DNA from: Gemmatimonadales bacterium
GTDB lineage: Bacteria > Gemmatimonadota > Gemmatimonadetes > Gemmatimonadales > GWC2-71-9
Length of the DNA stretch: 64,000 nt
NCBI GenBank assembly: GCA_019637315.1
Contig: JAHBVU010000012.1
Location: 1-64,000, forward strand
Direction: 5' to 3'
Shown here: positions 32,629 to 41,680 of the stretch, piece by piece
How the letters are laid out: every line of letters begins with the position of its first letter
How positions within the stretch are numbered: the first letter of the stretch is position 1
Translations under genes and position numbers: made by a program
Notes under the pieces: generated by a model
Told to the model about the DNA's origin: nothing
The model's database searches: none
Seen by the model: the letters and a program-made list of their open reading frames with translations, nothing else

Positions 32629-33522
32629 TCAGGGCTGCAGGTCTGACCGGTAGGTTGTCAGGAACTGCAGCAGCGTGACTGCATCCGTGAGCGACGTCGT
32701 CGCATAGCGAACGGTGTGCGCATCATGCCGTGTCACGCCAGGCAAAAGCGCTGCGACCTCCGCCGGCAGGTAACTCTTATAGGTAATGTCGAGGGTGTAC
32801 GGCCCCCGGACCACGAACGGCTTGATCTGCCGCAGCCGCTCGATTGCCGCCTTTGCCTTGGTACGAATCAGCTCCTGCCCGGCTTGCGGCGTCATGGTCT
32901 CTGCCGAATGGAAGCCAAGCGACCGCTTGACCACCGCACCCTCGACATTGGGAACCAGTTGCTGCACCTCGGCAACGGCCGCGTCATCACCGGAGACGAG
33001 CACGACCGGCACACCGAACATCCCCGCCACCGCCGCATTGAGGCTCGACTCGGACTGGGGGACGCCGTTCAGCGTCACCGCGGCCAGGGTCGCACTCGAC
33101 AGCGTATGCGCCCGGACCCCTTTCGGGTTGGTGGTTGCCGAGTGGTAGCCGATGAACATGACGGCGCTGATGGACGAGTCGATCCCCGCAACCATGGAGT
33201 ACTGCCGAGGCGAGCCTCGGATGATCCGCACATCGGGAGGGAATCGGTCGATCAGCAGGTTCTGCATGTTGCCATGCGAGTCGGCAACCAGGAACTCCGT
33301 CGCGCCCCCGGCCCGGGCACCCTCGATGGCCGCCAGCGCCTCGGCCGTCATGAACTCGCGAAAGCGTTGGTACTCGAACCCGGTCGGCCCGAGCTGCTCT
33401 CCCGTAGCAACGCCGGTGATGCCTTCCATGTCGACGGAGATGAGAACCTTGATCGGTCGCTGGGCATCGAGAGCCCCGGCGCCGATTCCCAGACACAGCG
33501 CAGCCAGCATCCATCGCGTCAT
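32629..33522 (-). CDS. M55-family (DppA-like) D-aminopeptidase with signal peptide
   Basis: 297 residues from the ATG at 33522. The N-terminal RWMLAALCLGIGAGALDAQ is a signal peptide. The mature part begins ISVDMEGITGV, the DppA metal-ligand motif (Asp and Glu), followed by VADSHGNMQNL and FIGYHSATTNPKG, which carry further metal-site residues. DppA cleaves D-amino-acid peptides; the classic Bacillus enzyme is cytoplasmic, while here export is predicted. It is the last gene on the minus strand of a region that also holds a D-amino-acid dehydrogenase. Overlaps none of its neighbours. Confidence 0.88.
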   Translation of the reverse strand: MTRWMLAALCLGIGAGALDAQRPIKVLISVDMEGITGVATGEQLGPTGFEYQRFREFMTAEALAAIEGARAGGATEFLVADSHGNMQNLLIDRFPPDVRIIRGSPRQYSMVAGIDSSISAVMFIGYHSATTNPKGVRAHTLSSATLAAVTLNGVPQSESSLNAAVAGMFGVPVVLVSGDDAAVAEVQQLVPNVEGAVVKRSLGFHSAETMTPQAGQELIRTKAKAAIERLRQIKPFVVRGPYTLDITYKSYLPAEVAALLPGVTRHDAHTVRYATTSLTDAVTLLQFLTTYRSDLQP

Positions 33523-33596
33523 CGTATTGTCTCCTCTGGTTCCGGTATGCCCCGGTCCCGTCGTTGAGTAACCATGCTCGGCCCTGCCCGTGCGGC

Positions 33597-34754
33597 TCAC
33601 GGGCGACCGTCGAAATACCGTACCGTGGCATCGACGAGCACATCGATCACGGGCTCGAGCGTTGCCACCTCGACATACTCGTTCTTCTCATGGAATCCGG
33701 CTCCCCGCGGCCCGAAAGTTACCGTCGGAATCCCACCCTCACCGAGGTATACGTTGCCGTCGGTAATCACCAGCGCCCCGCCAAGTCGCGGGGCGGCTCC
33801 GAGACGGGCCCGGTACGCGGCCTCGAAGGCCGCCACGCCCGGATCTGCCGGATCGAGTTCGAACGGCTCGTAGGACGGTGGCGCAGCCTCAACGGTTACG
33901 GTCGACTCGAGCCCCAACCCTGCAATCAAGCTTCGCAGTTCCTCGAGTGCCTTGACCTGGGTTTCGCCGGGAGCCAGCAGCCGTGTAATGATGATCTCGC
34001 ACCGCTCCGGGACGATGACCGAATACTCGCGGTACCCGCCATCGATCTTCAGGGTCGAGTAGTTCATCGGCCCGATCAGACGATGCGAACCGAGTGGCAA
34101 ACGGTCGAGCGCCGCGACGATCCGGGCCGCATCATGCACCGCGTTGATGCCGCGATCGGGCGAAAGCAACGCGTGAGAGGTTCGCCCCGTAACCACGACC
34201 CGGTAGAGGATCTTACCGGGCTGCGCAATCGGAACGACCAGGTCGGTTGCGTCCGGCCCGCCATAGAAGCTCTCGGTCAGAAACATCAGGTCGCTCTTGC
34301 CCAGCGGCGTCTCCAACAGCGCACGGGAGCCGGTTCCGAACGCCTCCTCGTCAACCGTGGCGGCGAAGGCGAGGGTGCCGAGTCGGCTTGCGAGCGTCCG
34401 GTCCTGAATCAATCGACGGAAGGCATGGAAAGCGCACGCCACACCCGACTTCATGTCGAGCGCACCCAGCCCGTAGAGCCTGCCGTCGCGCTCCACCGGA
34501 TCCAGCGGGTCCGTTTCCCACCCTTCAGCTGCATCGACCGTATCGAGGTGACCCGTGAAGGTCACCAGCCCGGACTTCGGTCCGGCTTTGACGAGGACGT
34601 AGACGTTGGGCCGCCCTGGAGCGACTTCCTGCCAGACCGGCTCCAACCCGATGCCTCGGATCTCGTCAGCCACCAGCTGCGCAAGGGGTCCTTCGACCGG
34701 CAGTCGCGAATCGACCTGCACCATCCGCTTCGTAAGGGAAAGAACGTCGCTCAT
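33597..34754 (-). CDS. M20-family metallopeptidase (ArgE/DapE-like)
   Basis: 385 residues, no signal peptide. Metal-binding motifs are visible: TGHLDTVDAAEGW (His-x-Asp, about 68-80), GLGALDMKSGVACAFHA (second Asp), VDEEAFGTGS (catalytic Glu and metal Glu) and a C-terminal FGPRGAGFHEKNEYV with the last His. The dimerisation domain lies between about 190 and 290. Members hydrolyse N-acyl-amino acids or small peptides. Located between the DppA-like enzyme and a sarcosine-oxidase-like flavoprotein. Confidence 0.9.
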   Translation of the reverse strand: MSDVLSLTKRMVQVDSRLPVEGPLAQLVADEIRGIGLEPVWQEVAPGRPNVYVLVKAGPKSGLVTFTGHLDTVDAAEGWETDPLDPVERDGRLYGLGALDMKSGVACAFHAFRRLIQDRTLASRLGTLAFAATVDEEAFGTGSRALLETPLGKSDLMFLTESFYGGPDATDLVVPIAQPGKILYRVVVTGRTSHALLSPDRGINAVHDAARIVAALDRLPLGSHRLIGPMNYSTLKIDGGYREYSVIVPERCEIIITRLLAPGETQVKALEELRSLIAGLGLESTVTVEAAPPSYEPFELDPADPGVAAFEAAYRARLGAAPRLGGALVITDGNVYLGEGGIPTVTFGPRGAGFHEKNEYVEVATLEPVIDVLVDATVRYFDGRP

Positions 34755-34823
34755 GCCAAACCTTGAGGGAAGTAACGAGGGGCAGCCATGGCCGCGGAAT
34801 ATACCGGCGCGCGAGAGCGTCTT

Positions 34824-35972
34824 CTAGCTTCCGGAGCTCCGACTGAACGACCGATCGATCCGGAAGTGGCTGATGTCGGCCGCCGTCTCGCCCCGCGTAA
34901 TCAGATCGGCGAGAATTTCCCCGATGGCGGGCGCGAACTTGAACCCGTGACCGGAGCACGGGCTGGCCACCACGACGCGCCGGTCATCGGGATGGAAATC
35001 GAGAATGAAGTCCTCGTCAGGCGTGTTCGTATAGAGGCAAACCCCGCTTCGCAGGGCCGGTCCAAGCAGGCCCGGAAACGTCTGATCCACGATCACCCGA
35101 ACGGCGCGCTCGTCGGCCTCGTGCACGGTTCGATCGACCGTGTCGGGATCGACCGCCGTCCCTTCATGATGGATGGCCACCTTGAATCCGTGACCCTGAT
35201 CCGGAAAGCCGTAGATCGAGCGCCCGGGTGACCACTCCCAGAGGAAGATCGGGCATTGGCCCAGCTCGAACCACGCCTTCGACGCCTTGGGCTCGAACCA
35301 GAACAGCACTTGCCGGTTGGGCGCCAGCGGCAGCGTACGCTTGGGCAGACTCTTCGCCATCCAGGCGCCCGCCGCAAGGATCAGACGGTCGGCCGTGTAA
35401 CGCCCCTGCGTCGTCGTCACCGTGATCCGCTCACCAGTCTCCCAGTCGAGCACCGGTTCGTTGTAGTGCAGCAGAGCCCCAGCCCCCCGGGCAACAGCCA
35501 GCGCCGATTCGATCGCGTCCTCCGGCATCAGTGACCCGGCCCGCGGTTCGTACACCGCCACCTGGTTCTGCAGCAGATGGAAGGCCGGAAACCGCTCCGC
35601 AACCTGCGCAGCCTCCAGCAACTCCGCCTGCAAGCCGAACTGCTCCGCGCTGGCCATGGCTCCAGCGACGATGTAGCCGCTGCGATCGCCGATCAGGAGG
35701 CCGCCCGTCGTCGTCAGCACCGAGCGGCCGGCCAGCCGCTCGAGATCAGCCCACAACCCGTAGGCACGCTGCACGATCGGAACGTAGAACCGCTGTTCGG
35801 AATAGCATTCGCGAATGATGCGGCTGAGCCCGGTCGAAGACCCATTCGCATGAGGCGGCGCAAACCGGTCGAAACCGATGACCCGGAGCCCCCGAGCACT
35901 CGCCTGCCATGCCGCCATGCTGCCCATGGCCCCGAGCCCTGCGATCGCCACGTCGTAGTGCGGTGTACCCAT
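34824..35972 (-). CDS. Sarcosine oxidase/N-methyl-tryptophan oxidase-like flavoenzyme
   Basis: 382 residues, the length of monomeric sarcosine oxidase. N-terminal FAD-binding Rossmann motif VAIAGLGAMGSMAAWQ with RFAPPHANGSSTGLSR, typical of the MSOX/SolA group. Cys339 in SPCSGHGFKF is the residue that covalently binds FAD in this family and is conserved. Predicted to oxidise N-methyl amino acids or secondary amino acids with O2, giving H2O2. Cytoplasmic. Divergent from the MBL hydrolase gene next to it. Confidence 0.9.
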   Translation of the reverse strand: MGTPHYDVAIAGLGAMGSMAAWQASARGLRVIGFDRFAPPHANGSSTGLSRIIRECYSEQRFYVPIVQRAYGLWADLERLAGRSVLTTTGGLLIGDRSGYIVAGAMASAEQFGLQAELLEAAQVAERFPAFHLLQNQVAVYEPRAGSLMPEDAIESALAVARGAGALLHYNEPVLDWETGERITVTTTQGRYTADRLILAAGAWMAKSLPKRTLPLAPNRQVLFWFEPKASKAWFELGQCPIFLWEWSPGRSIYGFPDQGHGFKVAIHHEGTAVDPDTVDRTVHEADERAVRVIVDQTFPGLLGPALRSGVCLYTNTPDEDFILDFHPDDRRVVVASPCSGHGFKFAPAIGEILADLITRGETAADISHFRIDRSFSRSSGS

Positions 35973-36013
35973 CGTGTCCCCGGGGTCGCGTTCCGGCCCG
36001 TTAGATTGTCAGA

Positions 36014-36934
36014 ATGTCATTTCATGATACGACCATCGATGTGCGGCACCAGGACCGGCAGCAGTACGTCGCCGTCGAATTACTGCTGACCGCAGCCGGC
36101 CCGGTCTTGCTCGATACTGGGCCGGGCTCGACCCTCGACACGCTCGAAGCCGGACTTGCCGCGGCCGGTACCCGAGTCGAGGCCCTTCACGCAATTCTGC
36201 TCTCGCACATCCACTTCGATCATGCCGGCGCCACCGGTCTGCTGGTCGAGCGCAACCCAAACCTGACGGTGTACGTCCACGAACGGGGCGCCCGCCACCT
36301 GGCCGACCCCGCCAAGCTGGTCGCGAGTGCCACCCGCATCTACGGCGACCGGATGGACAGCCTCTGGGGTCGCTTCCTGCCCATGCCGTCAGCCAACCTC
36401 CGGCCCCTGACCGGCGGCGAAACCGTTCGGCTCGGCGACCGCGAATTCACCGTCGCCGCCACGCCGGGCCACGCGTCGCACCATGTCAGCTACTACGAGG
36501 CAGCCACAGGCACCGCCTACGTCGGCGATACCGGTGGCCTGCGGGTCCCGGCGCTGCCTGTCACCCTTCCCGTGACGCCGCCGCCGGATTTCGACCTGGA
36601 AGCGTGGCTGGCCAGCCTCGACACGATCGCCAGCTGGGCACCAAAACGGCTCTTCTGCACCCATTACGGCTTCAGCAACGACGTCCCTGCCCACCTGGCG
36701 GATCTGCGCCGCGGCCTGGTGCACTGGGCCACACTCGCGCGAGAGCTGCTGTCCCAGGACCTGACGGACCAGGCCCGAGCCGACCAGTTTCATCACGCCA
36801 TCCTGGCCGGCCTCGAAGGGAAGGCCTCGTCAGAGGCAATTGCCGGGTTCTCGTCGTTTGCCGACTTCCGGGCCAGTTATCACGGCATTGCCCGCTACTG
36901 GCAGAAAAGGCTGGAAGGCTCGGCGACAGCCTGA
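36014..36934 (+). CDS. MBL-fold metal-dependent hydrolase
   Basis: 306 residues. The metallo-beta-lactamase motif LLSHIHFDHAGATG (H-x-H-x-D-H, about 63-76) is intact, with a further His in TPGHASHHVS (about 154-163), Asp in VGDTGGLRVP and a late FCTHYGF His. About 90 C-terminal residues form a helical extension. Substrate unknown; general glyoxalase-like or ester/lactone hydrolase. Start is ATG at 36014, divergent from the sarcosine oxidase gene with 41 nt between them. Confidence 0.88.
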   Translation: MSFHDTTIDVRHQDRQQYVAVELLLTAAGPVLLDTGPGSTLDTLEAGLAAAGTRVEALHAILLSHIHFDHAGATGLLVERNPNLTVYVHERGARHLADPAKLVASATRIYGDRMDSLWGRFLPMPSANLRPLTGGETVRLGDREFTVAATPGHASHHVSYYEAATGTAYVGDTGGLRVPALPVTLPVTPPPDFDLEAWLASLDTIASWAPKRLFCTHYGFSNDVPAHLADLRRGLVHWATLARELLSQDLTDQARADQFHHAILAGLEGKASSEAIAGFSSFADFRASYHGIARYWQKRLEGSATA

Positions 36935-36953
36935 AGCGACCAATCCGGCTTGC

Positions 36954-38204
36954 TCACCAATTGAAGCGCCCCGGATCGAAGGGTGCCAGCGAATCAGGCG
37001 CCGAATTCCCGGTCATGGCGTCGGCCATGACATTACCGGTCACCGGTGCCAGCGTAATGCCCAGCATGGCATGTCCGGTGGCGAGGTAGACGTTCCGGAA
37101 GCCCGGAACCAGCCCGAGCATCGGCAATCCGTCAGGAGTCAGCGGCCGCATCCCGACCCATTCCGTCCCGATCCCCGGATCGATCTTGGCCGAGAGATAG
37201 CGATCGATACCTTTGCGAATGCCCCGAACCCGGCGCGCATCGAAATAGGTGTTGATGCCGGAGAGCTCCATCGTGCCGGCAAACCGCACGGCGTCACCAT
37301 CGAAGGGCGTCACCCCGATTCGGGCCTCACCCAGGTAAAGCGGACGCGTCAGCTGCGGTGCGGCGCCACCGTTGACGGTAATGCTGTAGCCCTTGCCCGC
37401 CTGCACCGGAAGCGAGCGCCCAAACGGCTCGAGCACCTGCCCGGACCAGGCACCTGCTGCAACCAGGACCTCATCCGCCGTCATGTTGCCGGCCGAGGTT
37501 TCGACGCCGGTCACCCGATCACCGCTCACCACAGCACCGCGCACCTCGACCCCGGTCCGCACCTCGACGCCGAGTTCCTCGAGACGCTGCACGTAACCGG
37601 TGGTCAGGGTTTCCGGCCGGATGTGATACTCCTCTTTGACGAGAAAGCCCCCATGGATCTCCTCTGACAACCCGGGTTCGAGCTGACGCAACTCACGACC
37701 GGAAATCGGCGACGGTACGACGTAGCCGTAGCGCTGGTAATAGTCGAACTCGTGCAGCGTGTTCTGGAGGTATTGCTCGCCCATGAAGACGAAGAGCAAA
37801 CCCTGCCGATGCAGCTCGAACTTGACGCCGTCGGCCTCGAGCGCGTCAAATGCCTTCAAGGTCGTGCTGTTGAGCTCGGCCATGAGGGTGAGGCCGCGCA
37901 GAAAGTCTTGGCGATTGCAGTAGCGCCAGAATCGCCACAGCCAACGGGCCAGCCGAGGGGCCGCCGTGGGAGCGATGTAGAGCGGGCTGTCGCTCCGCAA
38001 CATCCACTTGAGCGAGGTCCAGGTCAGCCCGGGTGCCGGAATCGGCGCCGAGATGGACGGCGTGATCCAGCCGGCATTCCCCTTGGAGGCGCCCTCGCCC
38101 GGCAACCCCTTATCGATCACAAGGACATCGCGACCCCGCTGACGCAATGCATATGCGCAGGCCAACCCGATCGCGCCCGCCCCCACCACAATGGTTCGTT
38201 TCAT
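36954..38204 (-). CDS. FAD-dependent D-amino acid dehydrogenase (DadA-like)
   Basis: 416 residues. N-terminal TIVVGAGAIGLACAYALRQR is the FAD-binding Rossmann motif; GEGASKGNAGWITPSISAP, then PGLTWTSLKWML and SPLYI, matches DadA (the family reads STS..NAG...P...). C-terminal YLATGHAMLGITLAPVTG binds the flavin. Deaminates D-amino acids to keto acids, passing electrons to the respiratory chain in DadA proteins. With the DppA-like D-aminopeptidase 3.4 kb away it suggests use of D-amino-acid peptides such as those from peptidoglycan. Confidence 0.88.
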   Translation of the reverse strand: MKRTIVVGAGAIGLACAYALRQRGRDVLVIDKGLPGEGASKGNAGWITPSISAPIPAPGLTWTSLKWMLRSDSPLYIAPTAAPRLARWLWRFWRYCNRQDFLRGLTLMAELNSTTLKAFDALEADGVKFELHRQGLLFVFMGEQYLQNTLHEFDYYQRYGYVVPSPISGRELRQLEPGLSEEIHGGFLVKEEYHIRPETLTTGYVQRLEELGVEVRTGVEVRGAVVSGDRVTGVETSAGNMTADEVLVAAGAWSGQVLEPFGRSLPVQAGKGYSITVNGGAAPQLTRPLYLGEARIGVTPFDGDAVRFAGTMELSGINTYFDARRVRGIRKGIDRYLSAKIDPGIGTEWVGMRPLTPDGLPMLGLVPGFRNVYLATGHAMLGITLAPVTGNVMADAMTGNSAPDSLAPFDPGRFNW

Positions 38205-38234
38205 ACCTGTTCCGTTCCGTCGTCAGTGCGACGG

Positions 38235-40319
38235 CTATCGCTTGAGATGGCGATTGAAAAAGTCGAGCGTCGCACGATAGATCCTGGACCAGTTGTCGAA
38301 CGTCAGGAAGTCGTGCACATCGTCCGGAAAGACCAGCGTTTCCGGCTCGATCCCCTGATCGCGAAGCGCAGCAACCAGGCGAATCGACTCGTTGAACTTG
38401 ACGTTGCGGTCGTCGTCACCATGAATGATGAGGACCGGCGAGCGCCAGGTATCGACCCACCGGAGCGGCGAGGAATCGAACGCCAGCTGCGTGGCGCGTG
38501 GATCCTCGAGCGGGTTGTAGCTGGGATTGAAGTTGTGAATGCCCTCGTTCCAGTCGTGCACCCCGTGAATGTCGACGCCCGCCTTGTACAGGTCCGACGC
38601 CTTCGCGAGCCCCATGGCCGTCAGGTAGCCGCCGTACGAACCGCCCCAGAGGCCGATCCGGTTGCCGTCGACATCAGCCCGGCCTCGCAGATAGAGGCCG
38701 GCACCCATCACGTCGTTGAACTCGGTCGCTCCGGTTGCGCCGAAGTTGTCCGCCTCACGGAACTTCATGCCATATCCGGTGCCGCTCCGGAAGTTGGCCG
38801 ACAGCACCACATAGCCGTGCTGCGCCAGCCACTGATTCATGGCGTAGGCCCCGGCATAGTACCCCATGTAATGAAAGCCGAGCAGCATCTGACGCCGAGA
38901 GCCACCGTGAAAGAAGGCAACCGCAGGCCGCTTCTCACCGGGCTTGAGATCGGGCGGCAAGAACAACTGCGCGTGGATCTGCATCCCATCGGCCGACGTG
39001 TAGATCACCTGCTGGGGTTCGACCAGGCGGCTCGACGGGAAGCTGGCAGGAATCGATCCCGGCGCCAGCGGCCGGATCTTGCCATCGATCAGCACTGCCG
39101 CGTGCGATGGGGTCCGCGCATCGGAATGCAGAAACGCCACGGTCCGCCCATCGGCCAGCGGCTCCGGGGCCCACTCGATGCTTGCTTCGCTGCGCCAAAC
39201 CGGCTCCGGCGCTCCCCCGCTCACACGGACGCGGTAGAGATCGCGCCGATCGATGTTGCCGATGTTGGTGTTGTAGTAGACCGACTGCCGATCGGGCGAG
39301 AGCGTGGCATACTCGACTTCCCCAACCCCGGGTGTCAGGTGGGTCGGCTCGCCACCCCGAGCGGGAATCGAGTAGAGCTGGGCCCAGTCGTTGCGCTCCC
39401 ACAGGAAGACCAGACGATCGCCGGCCCCCCACATGAGCCCCGGACCAGTCGGACTCCGGAAGACGCTGCCGTCGCCCTCTGCTGCGGTCCAGACCTTCCG
39501 GGCAGTACCCGTCCCCACCTCGCTGACCCAGATCGACCAGGGCCGCGCCGACCGGATCGCTCCAAAGAGCGGAATCCGGATTCCCGCCGGAATCCGCACG
39601 AACGCGAGTTGCTTCCCGTCCGGCGACCACGCCGCGTGTCCGTCTCGGTCGTAGCTCGGCTCGATCCACCGGAGCGAGCGCGCCCCAAAATCGTAGACCC
39701 CGACAAAAGAATGGGTCCCTCGCCCGCTGGTAAACGCCAGCTTCGACCCGTCAGGCGAGAAGCGCAGCGTGCCGGCCCCACCCCGGGCCTTGAACAGCTC
39801 CGCCGCTCCAGGCGCCGCCGCGCCGACCTGCGCTGTCCAGACCTGGCCGCGGGAGACATACACCACCCGATCGCCCGTCGGCGACATCACCAGCCCTGAC
39901 CCGACCCCAACTCGGACCGGCTCGCCGCCCGCCACCGCCATCCGCCAGACGGCTTGCTCCTGACCCCGCGGATCACTGGTCGGATTGGGAATCTCACCCT
40001 GACGATTCGCCGCCCCGCCGCGCACATAGAACACGGTTCGACCATCCGGCGACACCACCACCTCGCCAATCGCCTGACCGTCATCGGCCGTGTACCGGGT
40101 CAGCTGCCGGCCGGTGAACTGCGGGCCGGTCGCCACCCAAACGTTCCGCACCCCCCGGGTGTTGTGCACCCACGCGATCGTCGCGCCCCCGGAGGTCAAG
40201 TTCTCGGCAAAGGGCGCCGCAATCAGATCTTCAATGGTAAATGGCGCCTGCTGCGCATAACCTGGGGCCGCCAGCGCCGTCGCAATAAGAGCCGTCGCGG
40301 TCAGAATCCGCATTCTCAT
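38235..40319 (-). CDS. Secreted S9-family (prolyl oligopeptidase-like) peptidase
   Basis: 694 residues from ATG 40319 with GGGAGGAG nine bases upstream; signal peptide ILTATALIATALAAPGYAQ. The N-terminal beta-propeller covers about residues 30-430, with repeated WD-like segments such as FSPDGSKLAFTSG and WSPDGKQLAFVR. The alpha/beta hydrolase domain holds Ser561 in GGSYGG, Asp near 635 in HGDDDRNV and His669 in DDVHDF. The family cleaves oligopeptides after particular residues; specificity is not readable. Divergent from an MFS transporter. Confidence 0.92.
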   Translation of the reverse strand: MRMRILTATALIATALAAPGYAQQAPFTIEDLIAAPFAENLTSGGATIAWVHNTRGVRNVWVATGPQFTGRQLTRYTADDGQAIGEVVVSPDGRTVFYVRGGAANRQGEIPNPTSDPRGQEQAVWRMAVAGGEPVRVGVGSGLVMSPTGDRVVYVSRGQVWTAQVGAAAPGAAELFKARGGAGTLRFSPDGSKLAFTSGRGTHSFVGVYDFGARSLRWIEPSYDRDGHAAWSPDGKQLAFVRIPAGIRIPLFGAIRSARPWSIWVSEVGTGTARKVWTAAEGDGSVFRSPTGPGLMWGAGDRLVFLWERNDWAQLYSIPARGGEPTHLTPGVGEVEYATLSPDRQSVYYNTNIGNIDRRDLYRVRVSGGAPEPVWRSEASIEWAPEPLADGRTVAFLHSDARTPSHAAVLIDGKIRPLAPGSIPASFPSSRLVEPQQVIYTSADGMQIHAQLFLPPDLKPGEKRPAVAFFHGGSRRQMLLGFHYMGYYAGAYAMNQWLAQHGYVVLSANFRSGTGYGMKFREADNFGATGATEFNDVMGAGLYLRGRADVDGNRIGLWGGSYGGYLTAMGLAKASDLYKAGVDIHGVHDWNEGIHNFNPSYNPLEDPRATQLAFDSSPLRWVDTWRSPVLIIHGDDDRNVKFNESIRLVAALRDQGIEPETLVFPDDVHDFLTFDNWSRIYRATLDFFNRHLKR

Positions 40320-40435
40320 ATTCTCACTCTCCTCCCGAAGCATGGGCGACGGCATTGCCAGGTCGCCATCCGGCCTTCACTATAGTGCATCACCGGCCAG
40401 TGTTTCGACCTGACCCGAAACCAACAATCCCGCTC

Positions 40436-41680
40436 ATGACAACTTCGGTCCCGCAAACCAGGGTGCTGGTCGGCCTGCTCGCGCTCTTGAGCCTGATCGG
40501 CTACATGCTGCGCTCCAACATCACCGTCGCCCAGGAGCTGATGGTCCCCGACCTCGGCCTCTCCATGGCGGATATGGGCCTGATTACCGGGCTCGGGTTT
40601 CAGCTCGCCTACGCCCTCTTCCAGGTTCCGGCCGGGGTGCTCGGCGACCGCTTCGGGGCCAAGCCGATTCTCGGCATCTCGATGCTCGGCATGGGCATCG
40701 CCTCCCTGGCATCGGGCCTGGTCGGCGCCGCGGGAGGTGCCTTGATCCTGCTGTTTGCCGCACGTTCGCTGCTCGGCGTTGCGCAGGCGGCCGTCTATCC
40801 GGTCGGCGCGATGGCCATTCGGCAGCGGGTACCCAGCCAGCATCAAACCACCGCCACCGCGATCTTCATCTCAGCGGCACTGCTCGGCTCGGCGCTTGCT
40901 CCGCTTACCCTGGCCCCGCTCACGGCCGCCGCCGGCTGGCGCCCCGTCTTTCTGGTGAGCGGCCTGATCGGACTGCTCGGCGCCGCCGCCTGGTTTGCCT
41001 TTGCCCCAGCCATCCCGCGTCCTGCGGCCGTGACGAGGCTCGGTACGCAGATGCGGAATGCCCTGGCGCTCTTTCGGGACCGCGACGTCGTCCTGCTGTC
41101 CCTCGCCTACCTGCTCCACTCCGCGGTCTTTTTCGTCTTCATCTTTTGGTTCTTCCGCTACCTCATCGACGCCCGCGGCATGAGCCTGCTGGGCAGCGGT
41201 GTCTGGGGCAGCATTCCGCCGCTCACCGCGTTCCTGCTTGCGCCGGTCGGCGGGATGCTCGCCGACCGGCTCGGCCGTCGCTATCCCACCGGGCGAGCCC
41301 GACGCTACGTCGCCGTCGGCTGCCTCCTCACCGCCGCGCTGCTGGTGCTCCTCGGCGCCAACCTGAGCGATCCCGTCGTCGCAATCGCGGCGCTCTCCCT
41401 TTCCGTCGCCGCCATCAACGCGGCCGAAGGACCCTTCTGGGTCACCATCACCGCGCTGGGCGGGAGCGCACCCGGCGCCGCAGCAGGAGTCCTCAACCTG
41501 ATGGGCAACCTCGGCGGAGTCGTGTCCATCTGGGCCGTTCCCCACATGCGAGACGCCCTCGGCTGGACTGCCCTGCTCGCGGTCTGGGCCGGCGTGGCCG
41601 GCGTGGCCGCCCTGCTCTGGCTCCTGGTGCGCGTCGACCGCACCAACCAGCCTAACGTCGAGGCGCCGGCGGGGCCTTGA
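40436..41680 (+). CDS. MFS transporter
   Basis: 414 residues from the ATG at 40436. About 12 membrane segments. The first inter-helix loop is GVLGDRFGAKPILGISM, the MFS motif A (G-x-x-x-D-R-x-G-x-K/R), repeated in the second half as GMLADRLGRR. It resembles the anion:cation symporter and nitrate/sugar-acid porter groups, but the substrate is not evident. It stands beside secreted peptidases and amino-acid oxidases and may import the products. Its 3' end overlaps the convergent S12 hydrolase by 29 nt. Confidence 0.9.
   Translation: MTTSVPQTRVLVGLLALLSLIGYMLRSNITVAQELMVPDLGLSMADMGLITGLGFQLAYALFQVPAGVLGDRFGAKPILGISMLGMGIASLASGLVGAAGGALILLFAARSLLGVAQAAVYPVGAMAIRQRVPSQHQTTATAIFISAALLGSALAPLTLAPLTAAAGWRPVFLVSGLIGLLGAAAWFAFAPAIPRPAAVTRLGTQMRNALALFRDRDVVLLSLAYLLHSAVFFVFIFWFFRYLIDARGMSLLGSGVWGSIPPLTAFLLAPVGGMLADRLGRRYPTGRARRYVAVGCLLTAALLVLLGANLSDPVVAIAALSLSVAAINAAEGPFWVTITALGGSAPGAAAGVLNLMGNLGGVVSIWAVPHMRDALGWTALLAVWAGVAGVAALLWLLVRVDRTNQPNVEAPAGP

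Noticed and set aside
40378-40387. Perfect palindrome CACTATAGTG between the S9 peptidase and the MFS gene
   Set aside because: It could be an operator, but it is short, single, and no regulator gene is next to it, so I cannot support a call.
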